Assembly (NCBI GenBank): GCA_030603265.1
Contig: JAUVYD010000070.1
Coordinates: 1 to 7,305, forward strand
From: Dehalococcoidia bacterium
GTDB taxonomy: Bacteria > Chloroflexota > Dehalococcoidia > GIF9 > AB-539-J10
Length of the DNA stretch: 7,305 bases
Reading direction: 5' to 3'
The notes beneath the pieces are model-generated. The model had not been told where the DNA came from, ran no database searches, and worked only from the letters and a program-made list of their open reading frames with translations. Shown one piece after another: positions 1-6,270 of the stretch (positions are counted from its first letter, which is position 1; each line of letters begins with the position of its first letter). The position numbers and the translations under genes were made by a program.

Positions 1-1008
1 ACCCAGTTCCGAGAGAGCGTCGTTCAGGTTGAAACTGGTCTCCATCTTGAACCGTGGCATGGTCAGGGCAACCTGAGCGTGCTGCAGAGCACCGATGGCG
101 CTCTCGACGACACTGTAGTCGAGCGAGTCCTCGAATGCCTCGAATCGACCGGTCGCGGGCAGAAGGATAACCATGGATAGCTCATTTCCGTCGTACGGCA
201 ATTCGATGGTTTCGAAGTCGGGCCCATCGGCATAGCGAAATCCCCCCGTCTGCCGCATCATGGGGATGTTCACCTCTGAGCCATCGAGCAGATGGAACGG
301 ACCCGGCGCTGTGAAGCTCTCCTCGAACTGGGACGCCCATGCGGCGTTGAAGTAGACCGCGTTGGTAAGCACAAGGCGGGTCATTACATTGATCGCGCCC
401 TTTGGAATGAGGTCCTTGATGCGCTCCTCCGTCTGCACCTCAACCCAGTCGTTGATGGTAATCCGCGAGGGCTCAGGAGCGCCCTGGAAGTCAAGCACGC
501 GCAGACCCGCATCGTAGTTCCGGGCCAGCGTGTCAAGGTAGTCCTGCAGGAAGCTGTAGTCCTTCTGGCCCCAGATGGCATTGACGATGTTGAGGCGGAA
601 GCCTTCATCGTCTTTCCCCTGTGCCCCCTCTCCGCGCGCACTCAGCTCCTGGTCAAGGCCGTTGAACGCGGTGTGAAGCCGGTCCTGCGGCAGTCCGAAG
701 TGCAGCGCCTGTGCCATCTGCTTCTCAGTCTCGCTGCGCGCCCCGGCATACGTCATGGCGAGCGCCATGGAGATGCTGTACGGAGAGTAGAAGAGGTTCT
801 CCGTGCCCTCTACAACCTGATGGTACAAGTCGAAGGCGAACGCACCGTTGCCTTCGACAAGCGCATCCGTATCGCCGGCAGGCAACGATGGCTCTGTCTC
901 ACGCGGTTCCGAAGAGCGCAGCTCATCGGCCGAGGCCGCAGGAGCGGCGCACCCCGCAAGAGTGAGGACAAGAGTTGAAGCAATCAGGACCAACACCGTC
1001 TTCCGCAT
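1..1008 (-). CDS. Serpin family protein, predicted lipoprotein (partial; C-terminus beyond left edge)
   Basis: This is a serine/cysteine protease inhibitor of the serpin fold, probably anchored to the outer face of the membrane. The first 336 residues are visible with no stop before the edge. Residues 1-20 form a lipoprotein signal: a basic start (MRK), a hydrophobic stretch and the lipobox LAGC with Cys20. A low-complexity linker follows to about residue 50. Serpin landmarks come in order: helix B (SPYSISMALAMTYAGAR, 75-91), the helix F region (INDWVEVQTEERIKDLIP, 185-202), strand 3A (LVLTNAVYFNAAW, 212-224) and the MPRFKMETSFNL segment (317-328). A serpin core is about 370 residues, so roughly the last 70, including the reactive-centre loop, are missing and the target protease cannot be inferred. 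I chose the ATG at 1008 over the in-frame ATG at 1014, because GGAGGT at 1020-1015 abuts the earlier one but sits 6 nt from this one. The gene is divergent from the LuxE-like gene. Confidence 0.93.
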   Translation of the reverse strand, partial: MRKTVLVLIASTLVLTLAGCAAPAASADELRSSEPRETEPSLPAGDTDALVEGNGAFAFDLYHQVVEGTENLFYSPYSISMALAMTYAGARSETEKQMAQALHFGLPQDRLHTAFNGLDQELSARGEGAQGKDDEGFRLNIVNAIWGQKDYSFLQDYLDTLARNYDAGLRVLDFQGAPEPSRITINDWVEVQTEERIKDLIPKGAINVMTRLVLTNAVYFNAAWASQFEESFTAPGPFHLLDGSEVNIPMMRQTGGFRYADGPDFETIELPYDGNELSMVILLPATGRFEAFEDSLDYSVVESAIGALQHAQVALTMPRFKMETSFNLNDALSELG

Positions 1009-1014
1009 TTTCAT

Positions 1015-1020
1015 ACCTCC
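1015..1020 (-). promoter_or_regulatory. Ribosome binding site deciding the serpin start
   Basis: GGAGGT on the minus strand is a near-perfect Shine-Dalgarno sequence. It directly touches an ATG at 1014 but lies 6 nt from the in-frame ATG at 1008. Normal spacing therefore favours 1008 and a protein beginning MRKT. Confidence 0.7.
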
Positions 1021-1059
1021 AGCCGCAGGGCTGCGCATTCTCATCTGCCCTGCTACTCA

Positions 1060-1088
1060 AATATACGCCGGATGGCGCGCAGTATCAC
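1060..1088 (-). promoter_or_regulatory. Candidate sigma70-type promoter for the serpin gene
   Basis: On the minus strand a -10 like TATATT (1065-1060) lies 17 bp downstream of GTGATA (1088-1083), a 4 of 6 match to the -35 consensus. Transcription would start about 45 bp before the serpin ATG. The match is modest and is the best I see in the serpin half of the divergent gap. Confidence 0.35.
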
Positions 1089-1159
1089 ACCCTCCGGCCC
1101 GCAGCATGCCCACTTCGGCTCCTTCTGCAGCACATCCGCATCATGGCACTCCCCAACCC

Positions 1160-1188
1160 GTGACATCAACCAATCGGTTCGGTATAGT
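1160..1188 (+). promoter_or_regulatory. Predicted sigma70-type promoter for the luxE-like gene cluster
   Basis: GTGACA (1160-1165, 5 of 6 to TTGACA) is followed by a 17-bp spacer and TATAGT (1183-1188, 5 of 6 to TATAAT). The predicted transcription start is near 1195, leaving a leader of about 65 nt before the ATG at 1260. The spacer contains a short AACC-n4-GGTT dyad (1168-1179), which could be an operator half-site pair but is short enough to be chance. It could drive all three plus-strand genes. Confidence 0.6.
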
Positions 1189-1245
1189 GATTCTTGTTCA
1201 GGTGACTTCCGACAATCTGCCTGCGTCTCGTGATTCATTTCTCTC

Positions 1246-1251
1246 AGGTGG
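1246..1251 (+). promoter_or_regulatory. Ribosome binding site deciding the luxE-like start
   Basis: AGGTGG lies 8 nt before the ATG at 1260. An in-frame GTG at 1230 would add ten residues but has no comparable purine-rich site upstream, so 1260 is preferred. Confidence 0.55.
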
Positions 1252-1259
1252 TGAAGCGA

Positions 1260-2645
1260 ATGGACTACAAAGCACACCAAGTGTCCTATGAGGAGTACAT
1301 CCGCTTCTTCAATCAAAGAGTCAAGAACTACATCCCTCCCCGCGAGGAATGGACACCTGTAGACCACGCTCTCTTCGCTCCCCCTGACCTGTATCGAGTG
1401 CCGCTCGACGAAGCGGAGCAACTGCAGTTGGCCGCCCTCCAGCACACATTTGCTCATCACTACCGGAACAACGAGTACTATCGCAAGTTCTGCGAGGACA
1501 ATCGTGTCTCACCGGACGACATCCGAACACCCGAAGACCTGACCAGAATACCGCTGATTCCCGACACGTTCTTCAAGAGCTACCCGGGCGGCAGGGACTT
1601 CGCCACGTGGCTTGGAAACCTCTACACGGGCGAGCTGCCCGATATCGTCATCAGGCAGAAGCATCCCACCCTTGACCAGGTTGTTGGCGCCTTCAACGAT
1701 GCGGGACTGGTTGTCACGTACAGCAGCGGTACCGGAGGACACCATACGTTCATCCCGAGGGACCGGCGCACCTTCTGTAACGCGGAATACGCACTGGCGA
1801 AGGCGATACTCGCAATGAGCTCCGACCACTGGATCTTTGAATCTGAGTCATATCTCCTGATGCCGGACCCGAGAGTCAACTCGATCTATGCCGGCAAGGC
1901 TTCAGAGGTCATGCTCGACCTCGTCGGAAAGGCGCTGGTGGCTATCGAGGGAACAGTATCCATCACGCTTCTTGCCATGGCCATGGGCGGCAAAGGCGGC
2001 ATCAAAGGCAGAATCGTGCGGCACGCTGCGGCGCGCAGGTCCAGAGGAATAGTCGACCGGGTCATTGACTGGCTTGTCTCGAGAGAAGAGGCGCAGGACT
2101 TCACGTACCTTTCTGGTTCACCGTACCTGCTGCATGCCGTCCTGCAGGAACTCACACGTCGGAAGATGTCGTTCCACTTCGGAGAGCGCGGCGGCGTTGT
2201 CACCGGCGGCGGTTGGAAGATACACGAAGACAAGAGGCTGCCTGCTTCCGAGTTCAGGGCGGAGGTCTACGAAGTCCTGGGGATACCCGAGAGCTACTGC
2301 ATCGACGTCTACAGCATGGTGGAAGGCAACGGGTGGATGATCCAGTGCCCCGAGGGGCACTATCTTCATGCACCCTACTCATTCTACAAACCCATGGTCC
2401 TGGACGAAGCACTGAAGCCGGTGGAGTATGGCGAATGGGGAAGGTTCGCCTTCCTGGACGCCTCAGCTCTCAGCTATCCGGGGTTCATTATCACCGGTGA
2501 CAGGGTGCGCATGCTGCAGAGATGCCCGGTGTGCGACCGCCCGGGCCCCGTGCTGGACCCTGAGGTCACACGCGCGGCCGGCCAGGAAGACCGGGGGTGC
2601 ACCGGGGAAGTGAGGAGGCTGTTCTCGGTTGGCGAAGTCGGTTGA
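1260..2645 (+). CDS. LuxE/PaaK-family acyl-protein synthetase (adenylate-forming)
   Basis: This is a 461-residue member of the ANL adenylating superfamily, in the LuxE acyl-protein synthetase branch related to phenylacetate-CoA ligases. Such enzymes activate a carboxylic acid with ATP and pass the acyl group to a thiol. Visible signatures are the phosphate-binding loop YSSGTGG (154-160), a TGGGWK motif typical of LuxE proteins (315-320), an acid-containing A5-like segment DVYSMVEGNG (349-358) and ITGDRV (411-416), the GD motif that contacts the ATP ribose. The C-terminus carries a CPVC pair (422-425) and DRGC (Cys447). In bioluminescent LuxE a Cys close to the C-terminus is the acyl acceptor, so Cys447 is a candidate. 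No canonical C-terminal lysine motif is obvious. No LuxC reductase is adjacent, and the natural acyl substrate is unknown. It is the first gene of a probable three-gene unit. Confidence 0.88.
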   Translation: MDYKAHQVSYEEYIRFFNQRVKNYIPPREEWTPVDHALFAPPDLYRVPLDEAEQLQLAALQHTFAHHYRNNEYYRKFCEDNRVSPDDIRTPEDLTRIPLIPDTFFKSYPGGRDFATWLGNLYTGELPDIVIRQKHPTLDQVVGAFNDAGLVVTYSSGTGGHHTFIPRDRRTFCNAEYALAKAILAMSSDHWIFESESYLLMPDPRVNSIYAGKASEVMLDLVGKALVAIEGTVSITLLAMAMGGKGGIKGRIVRHAAARRSRGIVDRVIDWLVSREEAQDFTYLSGSPYLLHAVLQELTRRKMSFHFGERGGVVTGGGWKIHEDKRLPASEFRAEVYEVLGIPESYCIDVYSMVEGNGWMIQCPEGHYLHAPYSFYKPMVLDEALKPVEYGEWGRFAFLDASALSYPGFIITGDRVRMLQRCPVCDRPGPVLDPEVTRAAGQEDRGCTGEVRRLFSVGEVG

Positions 2646-2690
2646 GTCCTTCTGTGAGCGCGGAGGGAGTCAGTCCGTGTCTCGCCGCTC

Positions 2691-2739
2691 TGTGTCACGT
2701 CTGGCGCGTACGGGGCAGTTCACACGCAGAAGTGACACA
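2691..2739 (+). repeat. Imperfect inverted repeat (13-bp arms, 23-nt loop) between luxE-like and transglutaminase-like genes
   Basis: TGTGTCACGTCTG (2691-2703) pairs with CAGAAGTGACACA (2727-2739) at 12 of 13 positions. The outer eight bases match perfectly. No T-run follows, so it is not a textbook intrinsic terminator. It may be an RNA hairpin that tunes or partly terminates expression between the two genes, or a DNA-binding dyad. It accounts for most of the structure in this 156-bp gap. I saw no convincing separate promoter here. Confidence 0.6.
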
Positions 2740-2787
2740 TAGATGTCGCACAACCGGAGTCAGGGAAGGGGCCGGAGGACAGCGCTT

Positions 2788-2793
2788 GAGGAG
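2788..2793 (+). promoter_or_regulatory. Ribosome binding site deciding the transglutaminase-like start
   Basis: GAGGAG lies only 2 nt before the ATG at 2796 but 8 nt before the in-frame ATG at 2802. Spacing favours 2802 (protein starting MRPWEM). The difference is two residues. Confidence 0.6.
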
Positions 2794-2801
2794 TCATGGC
2801 A

Positions 2802-3770
2802 ATGCGACCGTGGGAAATGATTGAACGGGGATACTTCCCGCCAAAGGCAATCCGTCGACGGCTGATTGCGGGATGCTTCTTTCTGCTCAAGTTCTCTGTC
2901 CTCAATCTGAAGAGTGTCAGGCGCCCCGTACGGGCAAGTCGGCCCCAGAAGAGATACGTTCGACCACCGCGGCCGTTCCAGATTCCCGCGTATCACGCGG
3001 GCATGAAGTACTGCGATTCAAACGAGAGGTATCTTCGACCCACCCTCTACTGCAATTCGCATGCGCCCGAGATTATCGCCCTGGCTCATCAGCTCGGGGC
3101 ATACCGGAAGTCGGACCGGGAGTATGCGGAATCAGCCTTTGAGTTTGTGAAGAGGAACATCGCAATCGAACTGATTCCTCTCGACGGGGCGGAGGAGATT
3201 CTCCATCGGGCAACAGGTACATGCCTCCACAGGTTGGCGCTGCTGGTTGCCCTGTGCAGGGCAGCAGGAATCAGAACATGCTACAGACTCTACGCTCTCA
3301 CTTCGATGGACACACTGGATGAAACGCTGGGCGCCAGTGGTCAGGGCAGGCAATGGAGCAGAGAAATCGGAAACCTGCTGCTGCACGGCGAGGCGGAAGC
3401 ATACATTGAGGGAAGATGGATCGTGGCAAGCATCGGCCTCACGCCGGAAAGGCAGGCATCGCTGAACCTTCCGATCACCAGATTTGGCGAAGTCGCGCTG
3501 GGGGTGTGGTATTCGGCTGATCCTCAGTCGGTTGTCCTGCTCGAATCGATACCCTGCGGGCTCAATGCGATGATGCGATTCGTGTATCGAATGGCGCCCG
3601 GGGCTATCGACAAGGCCAATGCCAGTCTCCTGGAACAATGCAATCGTGGAAGAGTCATCCTCGAACACAAGGGTGAACAGGCCTATGACGACGCGATACG
3701 GGGACAGCTCAAACCACACATGCCTCAGGCCGTCATGGCGGTGCGAAAGGAAATTACCTTCGAGAGATGA
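2802..3770 (+). CDS. Transglutaminase-like domain protein
   Basis: This 322-residue protein has a transglutaminase/papain-like core in its middle third. Residues 109-166 run from YAESAFEFVKRNI through GTCLHRLALLVALCRAAGI to YRLYAL, the usual helix, nucleophile and strand arrangement, with Cys141 as the likely nucleophile. HGEAEAYIEGRW (195-206) aligns with the family's HxWxEVxxxGxW block, giving His195. The third catalytic position, normally Asp a few residues after the Trp, reads as Ser210 (WIVAS). The N-terminal 100 residues are basic, with a short hydrophobic stretch at 21-36, and match nothing I recognise. The C-terminal 90 residues are also unassigned. Bacterial relatives include proteases, amidases and acyl-transfer enzymes, so the reaction is not defined. 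It sits 156 bp after the LuxE-like gene and 118 bp before the transporter on the same strand. The fold is fairly sure, the function is not. Confidence 0.82.
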   Translation: MRPWEMIERGYFPPKAIRRRLIAGCFFLLKFSVLNLKSVRRPVRASRPQKRYVRPPRPFQIPAYHAGMKYCDSNERYLRPTLYCNSHAPEIIALAHQLGAYRKSDREYAESAFEFVKRNIAIELIPLDGAEEILHRATGTCLHRLALLVALCRAAGIRTCYRLYALTSMDTLDETLGASGQGRQWSREIGNLLLHGEAEAYIEGRWIVASIGLTPERQASLNLPITRFGEVALGVWYSADPQSVVLLESIPCGLNAMMRFVYRMAPGAIDKANASLLEQCNRGRVILEHKGEQAYDDAIRGQLKPHMPQAVMAVRKEITFER

Positions 3771-3831
3771 AACGCTGTGTTTCGGTTGTCTGCCAACGGC
3801 ACGCGACCTGAGTCTCTCCTGAAAGTGGCAG

Positions 3832-3858
3832 CCTGCCGAGATGCGAATGCAGGGCAGG
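3832..3858 (+). repeat. Small hairpin in the 118-bp gap before the transporter gene
   Basis: CCTGCC (3832-3837) pairs with GGCAGG (3853-3858). An inner TGC/GCA pairing (3842-3844 with 3849-3851) could extend it. No T-run follows, and the structure ends 22 nt before AAGGAG at 3880-3885. It may be a weak attenuating or stabilising structure, or chance in GC-rich DNA. Confidence 0.3.
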
Positions 3859-3888
3859 TGTTCTCAAACAGCACAGTAGAAGGAGTGT

Positions 3889-5265
3889 ATGTACAACATC
3901 ACGCCATCAGCCCCGGCAAGCAGGGCCGGCCGACTGAGTTTGAAGAGGAAGCTGGGATACGCCCTGGGCAGTTCCGCGTCCAATTTTGTCTGGCAGATGG
4001 TCAGCTTCTATCTGGTGTTTTTCTACACCGATGTGTTCGCTATCCCTGCCGTCACTGTGGGCACCATATTGCTGGCAGCACGCATCTTTGACGCCCTGAA
4101 TGATCCGGTGATGGGATACATTGCGGACCAGACCCGGTCGCGTTGGGGCAGATTCCGCCCGTACTTGCTGTTCGGAGCTGTCCCCATTGCCGTGATATTC
4201 GTACTAACCTTCAGTACACCGGCTCTTTCCCCCAGCGGCAAGATTGTCTACGCCGCTGTCACCTATCTTCTTCTGGGGCTGGCGTATACCTCCATGACAG
4301 TCCCGCACTCCGCCTTGATGGCATCAGTAACGCAGGACACAAATGAACGCTCGAGTCTTGCCTCCCTTACCATGATTGCCATCTACTCCACGATACTGGT
4401 TGTCGCAGCGGCGACCATGCCTCTCGTCAACTCCTTTTCATCGCAACAGACCGGCTTCACCGTGACGGCGTGCATCTATGCTGTCGTGGCGGTGGGACTG
4501 TACCTGGTCTGTTTCGCCAGCACACGAGAGTTGGAGTCGGGCCACGTGAAGAGGCATCGCCTCGGGGAAGAGCTCAAACTGATCGCACAGAACAAGCCTC
4601 TTGTCATACTGCTCATCACCGTCTTCGTAACCCAGGCTGCAAACGACATGCGAACGACTGCAGCCATCTTCTTCCTGAAATACAACATCGGGAATGAGTC
4701 CTTCTTTCCCCTCTTCATGATGATCATGATACTGTCGATGATTGCCGGGGCATCCTTCACTCCTGTTCTGGGCAGAAGACTGGGCAGCAAGAGAAACCTG
4801 TATATCATCGCGACGCTCGTCACCATCGTCTCGGGCACCGTCGTGCTGTTCACCCCGTATGAAAACCTGCCGGCAATCGTGGCCGCCATGGCAGTGTCCA
4901 GTGTCGGCATCGGAATCACCTATGTGATGATACGGTCGATGCTCGCCGACATGGTTGAGTACGGGGAGTGGAAGACGGGAATCCGTGGTGCAGGCATGAT
5001 CTTCTCCACCTATGGGGTGAGCAACAAGCTGGGCTACGCCGTCGGAGGGTCTCTCTCTGCATTCCTGCTGGCCTCTGTCGGGTACGTGCCCAATGCCATC
5101 CAGAGCCATGAGGTGCAGACGCTGATTCTCTACATGGTGACGCTCTTCCCCATTATCGCCGGGATTCTTGCCATCGGCGTCATGCTCTTCTACAAAGTCG
5201 ATGTCAGGTGCTACAACAGGATTCTGAGAGAAATCCGCGAGAGAAACCAGGGAGGGGCCGAGTAG
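3889..5265 (+). CDS. GPH-family (MelB-like) sugar:cation symporter, MFS transporter
   Basis: This 458-residue integral membrane protein has about 12 hydrophobic segments (roughly 33-50, 55-75, 91-110, 119-139, 159-181, 190-210, 236-256, 274-294, 303-322, 327-349, 370-396, 410-436). The glycoside-pentoside-hexuronide:cation symporter family is recognised by FYTDV (45-49), RIFDALNDPVMG (65-76) and TRSRWGRFRPY (82-92), the family's loop 2-3 signature. Aligned by eye with MelB, the Na+ site residues Asp55, Asn58, Asp59 and Thr121 correspond to Asp68, Asn71, Asp72 and Thr134 and are all kept. Sugar-contacting Asp19 and Asp124 appear as Asn32 and Thr137, so the substrate is probably not melibiose. 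AAGGAG lies 3 nt before the ATG, and an in-frame TAG at 3877 rules out an earlier start. It is the last gene of the plus-strand cluster and converges on the methyltransferase gene. Confidence 0.92.
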   Translation: MYNITPSAPASRAGRLSLKRKLGYALGSSASNFVWQMVSFYLVFFYTDVFAIPAVTVGTILLAARIFDALNDPVMGYIADQTRSRWGRFRPYLLFGAVPIAVIFVLTFSTPALSPSGKIVYAAVTYLLLGLAYTSMTVPHSALMASVTQDTNERSSLASLTMIAIYSTILVVAAATMPLVNSFSSQQTGFTVTACIYAVVAVGLYLVCFASTRELESGHVKRHRLGEELKLIAQNKPLVILLITVFVTQAANDMRTTAAIFFLKYNIGNESFFPLFMMIMILSMIAGASFTPVLGRRLGSKRNLYIIATLVTIVSGTVVLFTPYENLPAIVAAMAVSSVGIGITYVMIRSMLADMVEYGEWKTGIRGAGMIFSTYGVSNKLGYAVGGSLSAFLLASVGYVPNAIQSHEVQTLILYMVTLFPIIAGILAIGVMLFYKVDVRCYNRILREIRERNQGGAE

Positions 5266-5300
5266 GAGGAGGGCACAACAGGCGGCTGTCCTGGATTCCG

Positions 5301-5317
5301 GGGCCGCCCGAAGGCCC
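5301..5317 (-). terminator. Candidate hairpin at the methyltransferase 3' end
   Basis: In the 53-bp convergent gap, GGGCC (5301-5305) pairs with GGCCC (5313-5317), only 2 nt beyond the methyltransferase stop at 5319-5321. Read on the minus strand the loop includes TTCG. There is no T-run on either strand, so intrinsic termination is doubtful. Only a weak ACAG-n4-CTGT dyad precedes it on the transporter side. Confidence 0.3.
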
Positions 5318-5318
5318 G

Positions 5319-6095
5319 CTATCTCTGGCGACTCAGATACATGCAGATTGCGCCGCAAGCCGCTACGTTCAGCGATTCCGCCTTCTGCCCCACTGTGGCG
5401 ACTCTCAACCTGTGGTCGGTCATACGAAGCAGCGCCTTCGAAAGGCCTGAGCCCTCGTTGCCCAGTGCAAGCAGGAGCTTGCCCTCGCATTGAAGAACCG
5501 AGGTGTCTTCCGCGCCGCCGAGATCAGTGGCCACGAGGCAGTACCCACCACTTTTCAGTTCCCCCGCAAGGTCCCGATAGCACGGGGTCCTTCGGAGCCA
5601 CAGAGACAACACCGTGCCGGCAGTCGACTGAACACATTTCGGAGACAGGGGGTCAGCGCAGTTGTCCGTGAGGATAACCCCCGAGAAATCAAAGGCTGCG
5701 GCGGTGCGGATGAGAGTGCCCACGTTTCCCGGATCCTGGATGTCTTCCAGCAACAGGATGTTGCCACCGACGTCGTCCGGCAGCCGGTCCGCGTACGTAT
5801 CCCGGGGTAGACGGACAACAGCAATGGTTCCCTGCGGCGTCTGCGTGGAGGAGATGGAGTCCATCTGCCTCTCAGTGACAAAGCGCAGGGGGTATTCGTC
5901 GCCGGGAGGCGCCGCTTCCTCCGTGCATACGATTTCGATTATCGCATCCGGACTGCTGCCGGCTATCTGCTTGATGGCCCTCTCGCCTTCAACGAGAAAT
6001 GCTCCGGCTTTCAGTCGCCCCTTTCTCGTGGCAAGGCTCTTGTACCACTTGATGGGGGTAGGCACAGCGGTTCTGTCATCTGGTAGTACTAACAC
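5319..6095 (-). CDS. SpoU/TrmH-family RNA 2'-O-methyltransferase
   Basis: This SPOUT-class enzyme transfers a methyl group from S-adenosylmethionine to a ribose 2'-OH in rRNA or tRNA. From a GTG at 6095 it is 258 residues, normal for the family. Residues 22-95 (ATRKGRLKAGAFLVEGERAI onward) form the substrate-binding domain. The knotted catalytic domain follows with motif 1 LEDIQDPGNVGTLIRTAAAF (116-135, with Asn124 and Arg130), motif 2 LALGNEGSGLS (209-219) and motif 3 ESLNVAACGAICMYL (240-254). The specific target nucleotide cannot be told from sequence alone. The frame stays open upstream to an ATG at 6233, but those 46 extra codons lie in a mobile-element remnant and have no ribosome binding site. 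The GTG at 6095 has GAAGGTG 8 nt upstream. It reads in the same direction as the upstream carboxylase gene and is convergent with the transporter gene. Confidence 0.9.
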   Translation of the reverse strand: MLVLPDDRTAVPTPIKWYKSLATRKGRLKAGAFLVEGERAIKQIAGSSPDAIIEIVCTEEAAPPGDEYPLRFVTERQMDSISSTQTPQGTIAVVRLPRDTYADRLPDDVGGNILLLEDIQDPGNVGTLIRTAAAFDFSGVILTDNCADPLSPKCVQSTAGTVLSLWLRRTPCYRDLAGELKSGGYCLVATDLGGAEDTSVLQCEGKLLLALGNEGSGLSKALLRMTDHRLRVATVGQKAESLNVAACGAICMYLSRQR

Positions 6096-6103
6096 AGTGT
6101 CTT

Positions 6104-6110
6104 CACCTTC
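6104..6110 (-). promoter_or_regulatory. Ribosome binding site supporting the GTG start of the methyltransferase
   Basis: GAAGGTG on the minus strand lies 8 nt before the GTG at 6095 and just outside the mobile element. The alternative ATG at 6233 is preceded by TATCAGTGCG, with no Shine-Dalgarno match. Confidence 0.45.
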
Positions 6111-6116
6111 TCTTCG

Positions 6117-6144
6117 TGAGTTCGGGGGACACCATACGTATCTC
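6117..6144 (+). repeat. Left terminal inverted repeat of the miniature element
   Basis: This 28-bp arm begins TGAGTTCGGGGGACACC and ends TATCTC. It is the reverse complement of 6271-6298 except for one base (C here against A in the right arm, written in the minus-strand sense). Read in the methyltransferase frame it encodes YVWCPPNS. Confidence 0.9.
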
Positions 6145-6233
6145 CGGCGCTTCGGTTCCGGTCCCAGCCGTCTGCGGCGCAACCGCCTGCCGAGTTCACC
6201 TTCCCGTATCTCCACTCGCGTGATTCGTGCCAT
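6141..6233 (-). pseudogene. Remnant of a RAYT (Y1-family) transposase reading frame, catalytic core deleted
   Basis: Codons 1-9 (MARITRVEI) resemble the conserved start of REP-associated tyrosine transposases. Codons 10-31 (REGELGRR, then LRRRRLGPEPKRRR) resemble their basic LGRxLRRxxxGPxPK tail. The junction lies near 6206. The HUH motif and catalytic tyrosine region, some 200 codons in intact relatives, are missing. No stop separates the remnant from the methyltransferase frame. The family match is from memory of typical RAYT sequences, not from an alignment. Confidence 0.6.
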
Positions 6234-6270
6234 CGCACTGATACTGGCGCCGAGGCGAGCGTTCTGTCAA

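Noticed and set aside
292..978. 228-codon open frame on the plus strand, opposite the serpin gene
   Set aside because: The minus strand encodes a clear serpin through the same bases. The antisense product has no recognisable motif.
1260..2645. Bioluminescence (lux) operon
   Set aside because: Only a LuxE-family protein is present. No LuxA, LuxB, LuxC or LuxD homologue lies in the window, and LuxE-family enzymes are widespread in non-luminous anaerobes.
5266..5318. Bidirectional rho-independent terminator in the convergent gap
   Set aside because: Only short GC hairpins are present and neither strand has a following T-run. It is kept as a low-confidence hairpin only.
4438..5490. 350-codon open frame on the minus strand, opposite the transporter gene and crossing the convergent gap
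   Set aside because: It is His/Asp/Gly-rich with no recognisable domain. The plus strand carries an unmistakable GPH transporter with full-length membrane topology. The frame is a by-product of GC-rich codon use.
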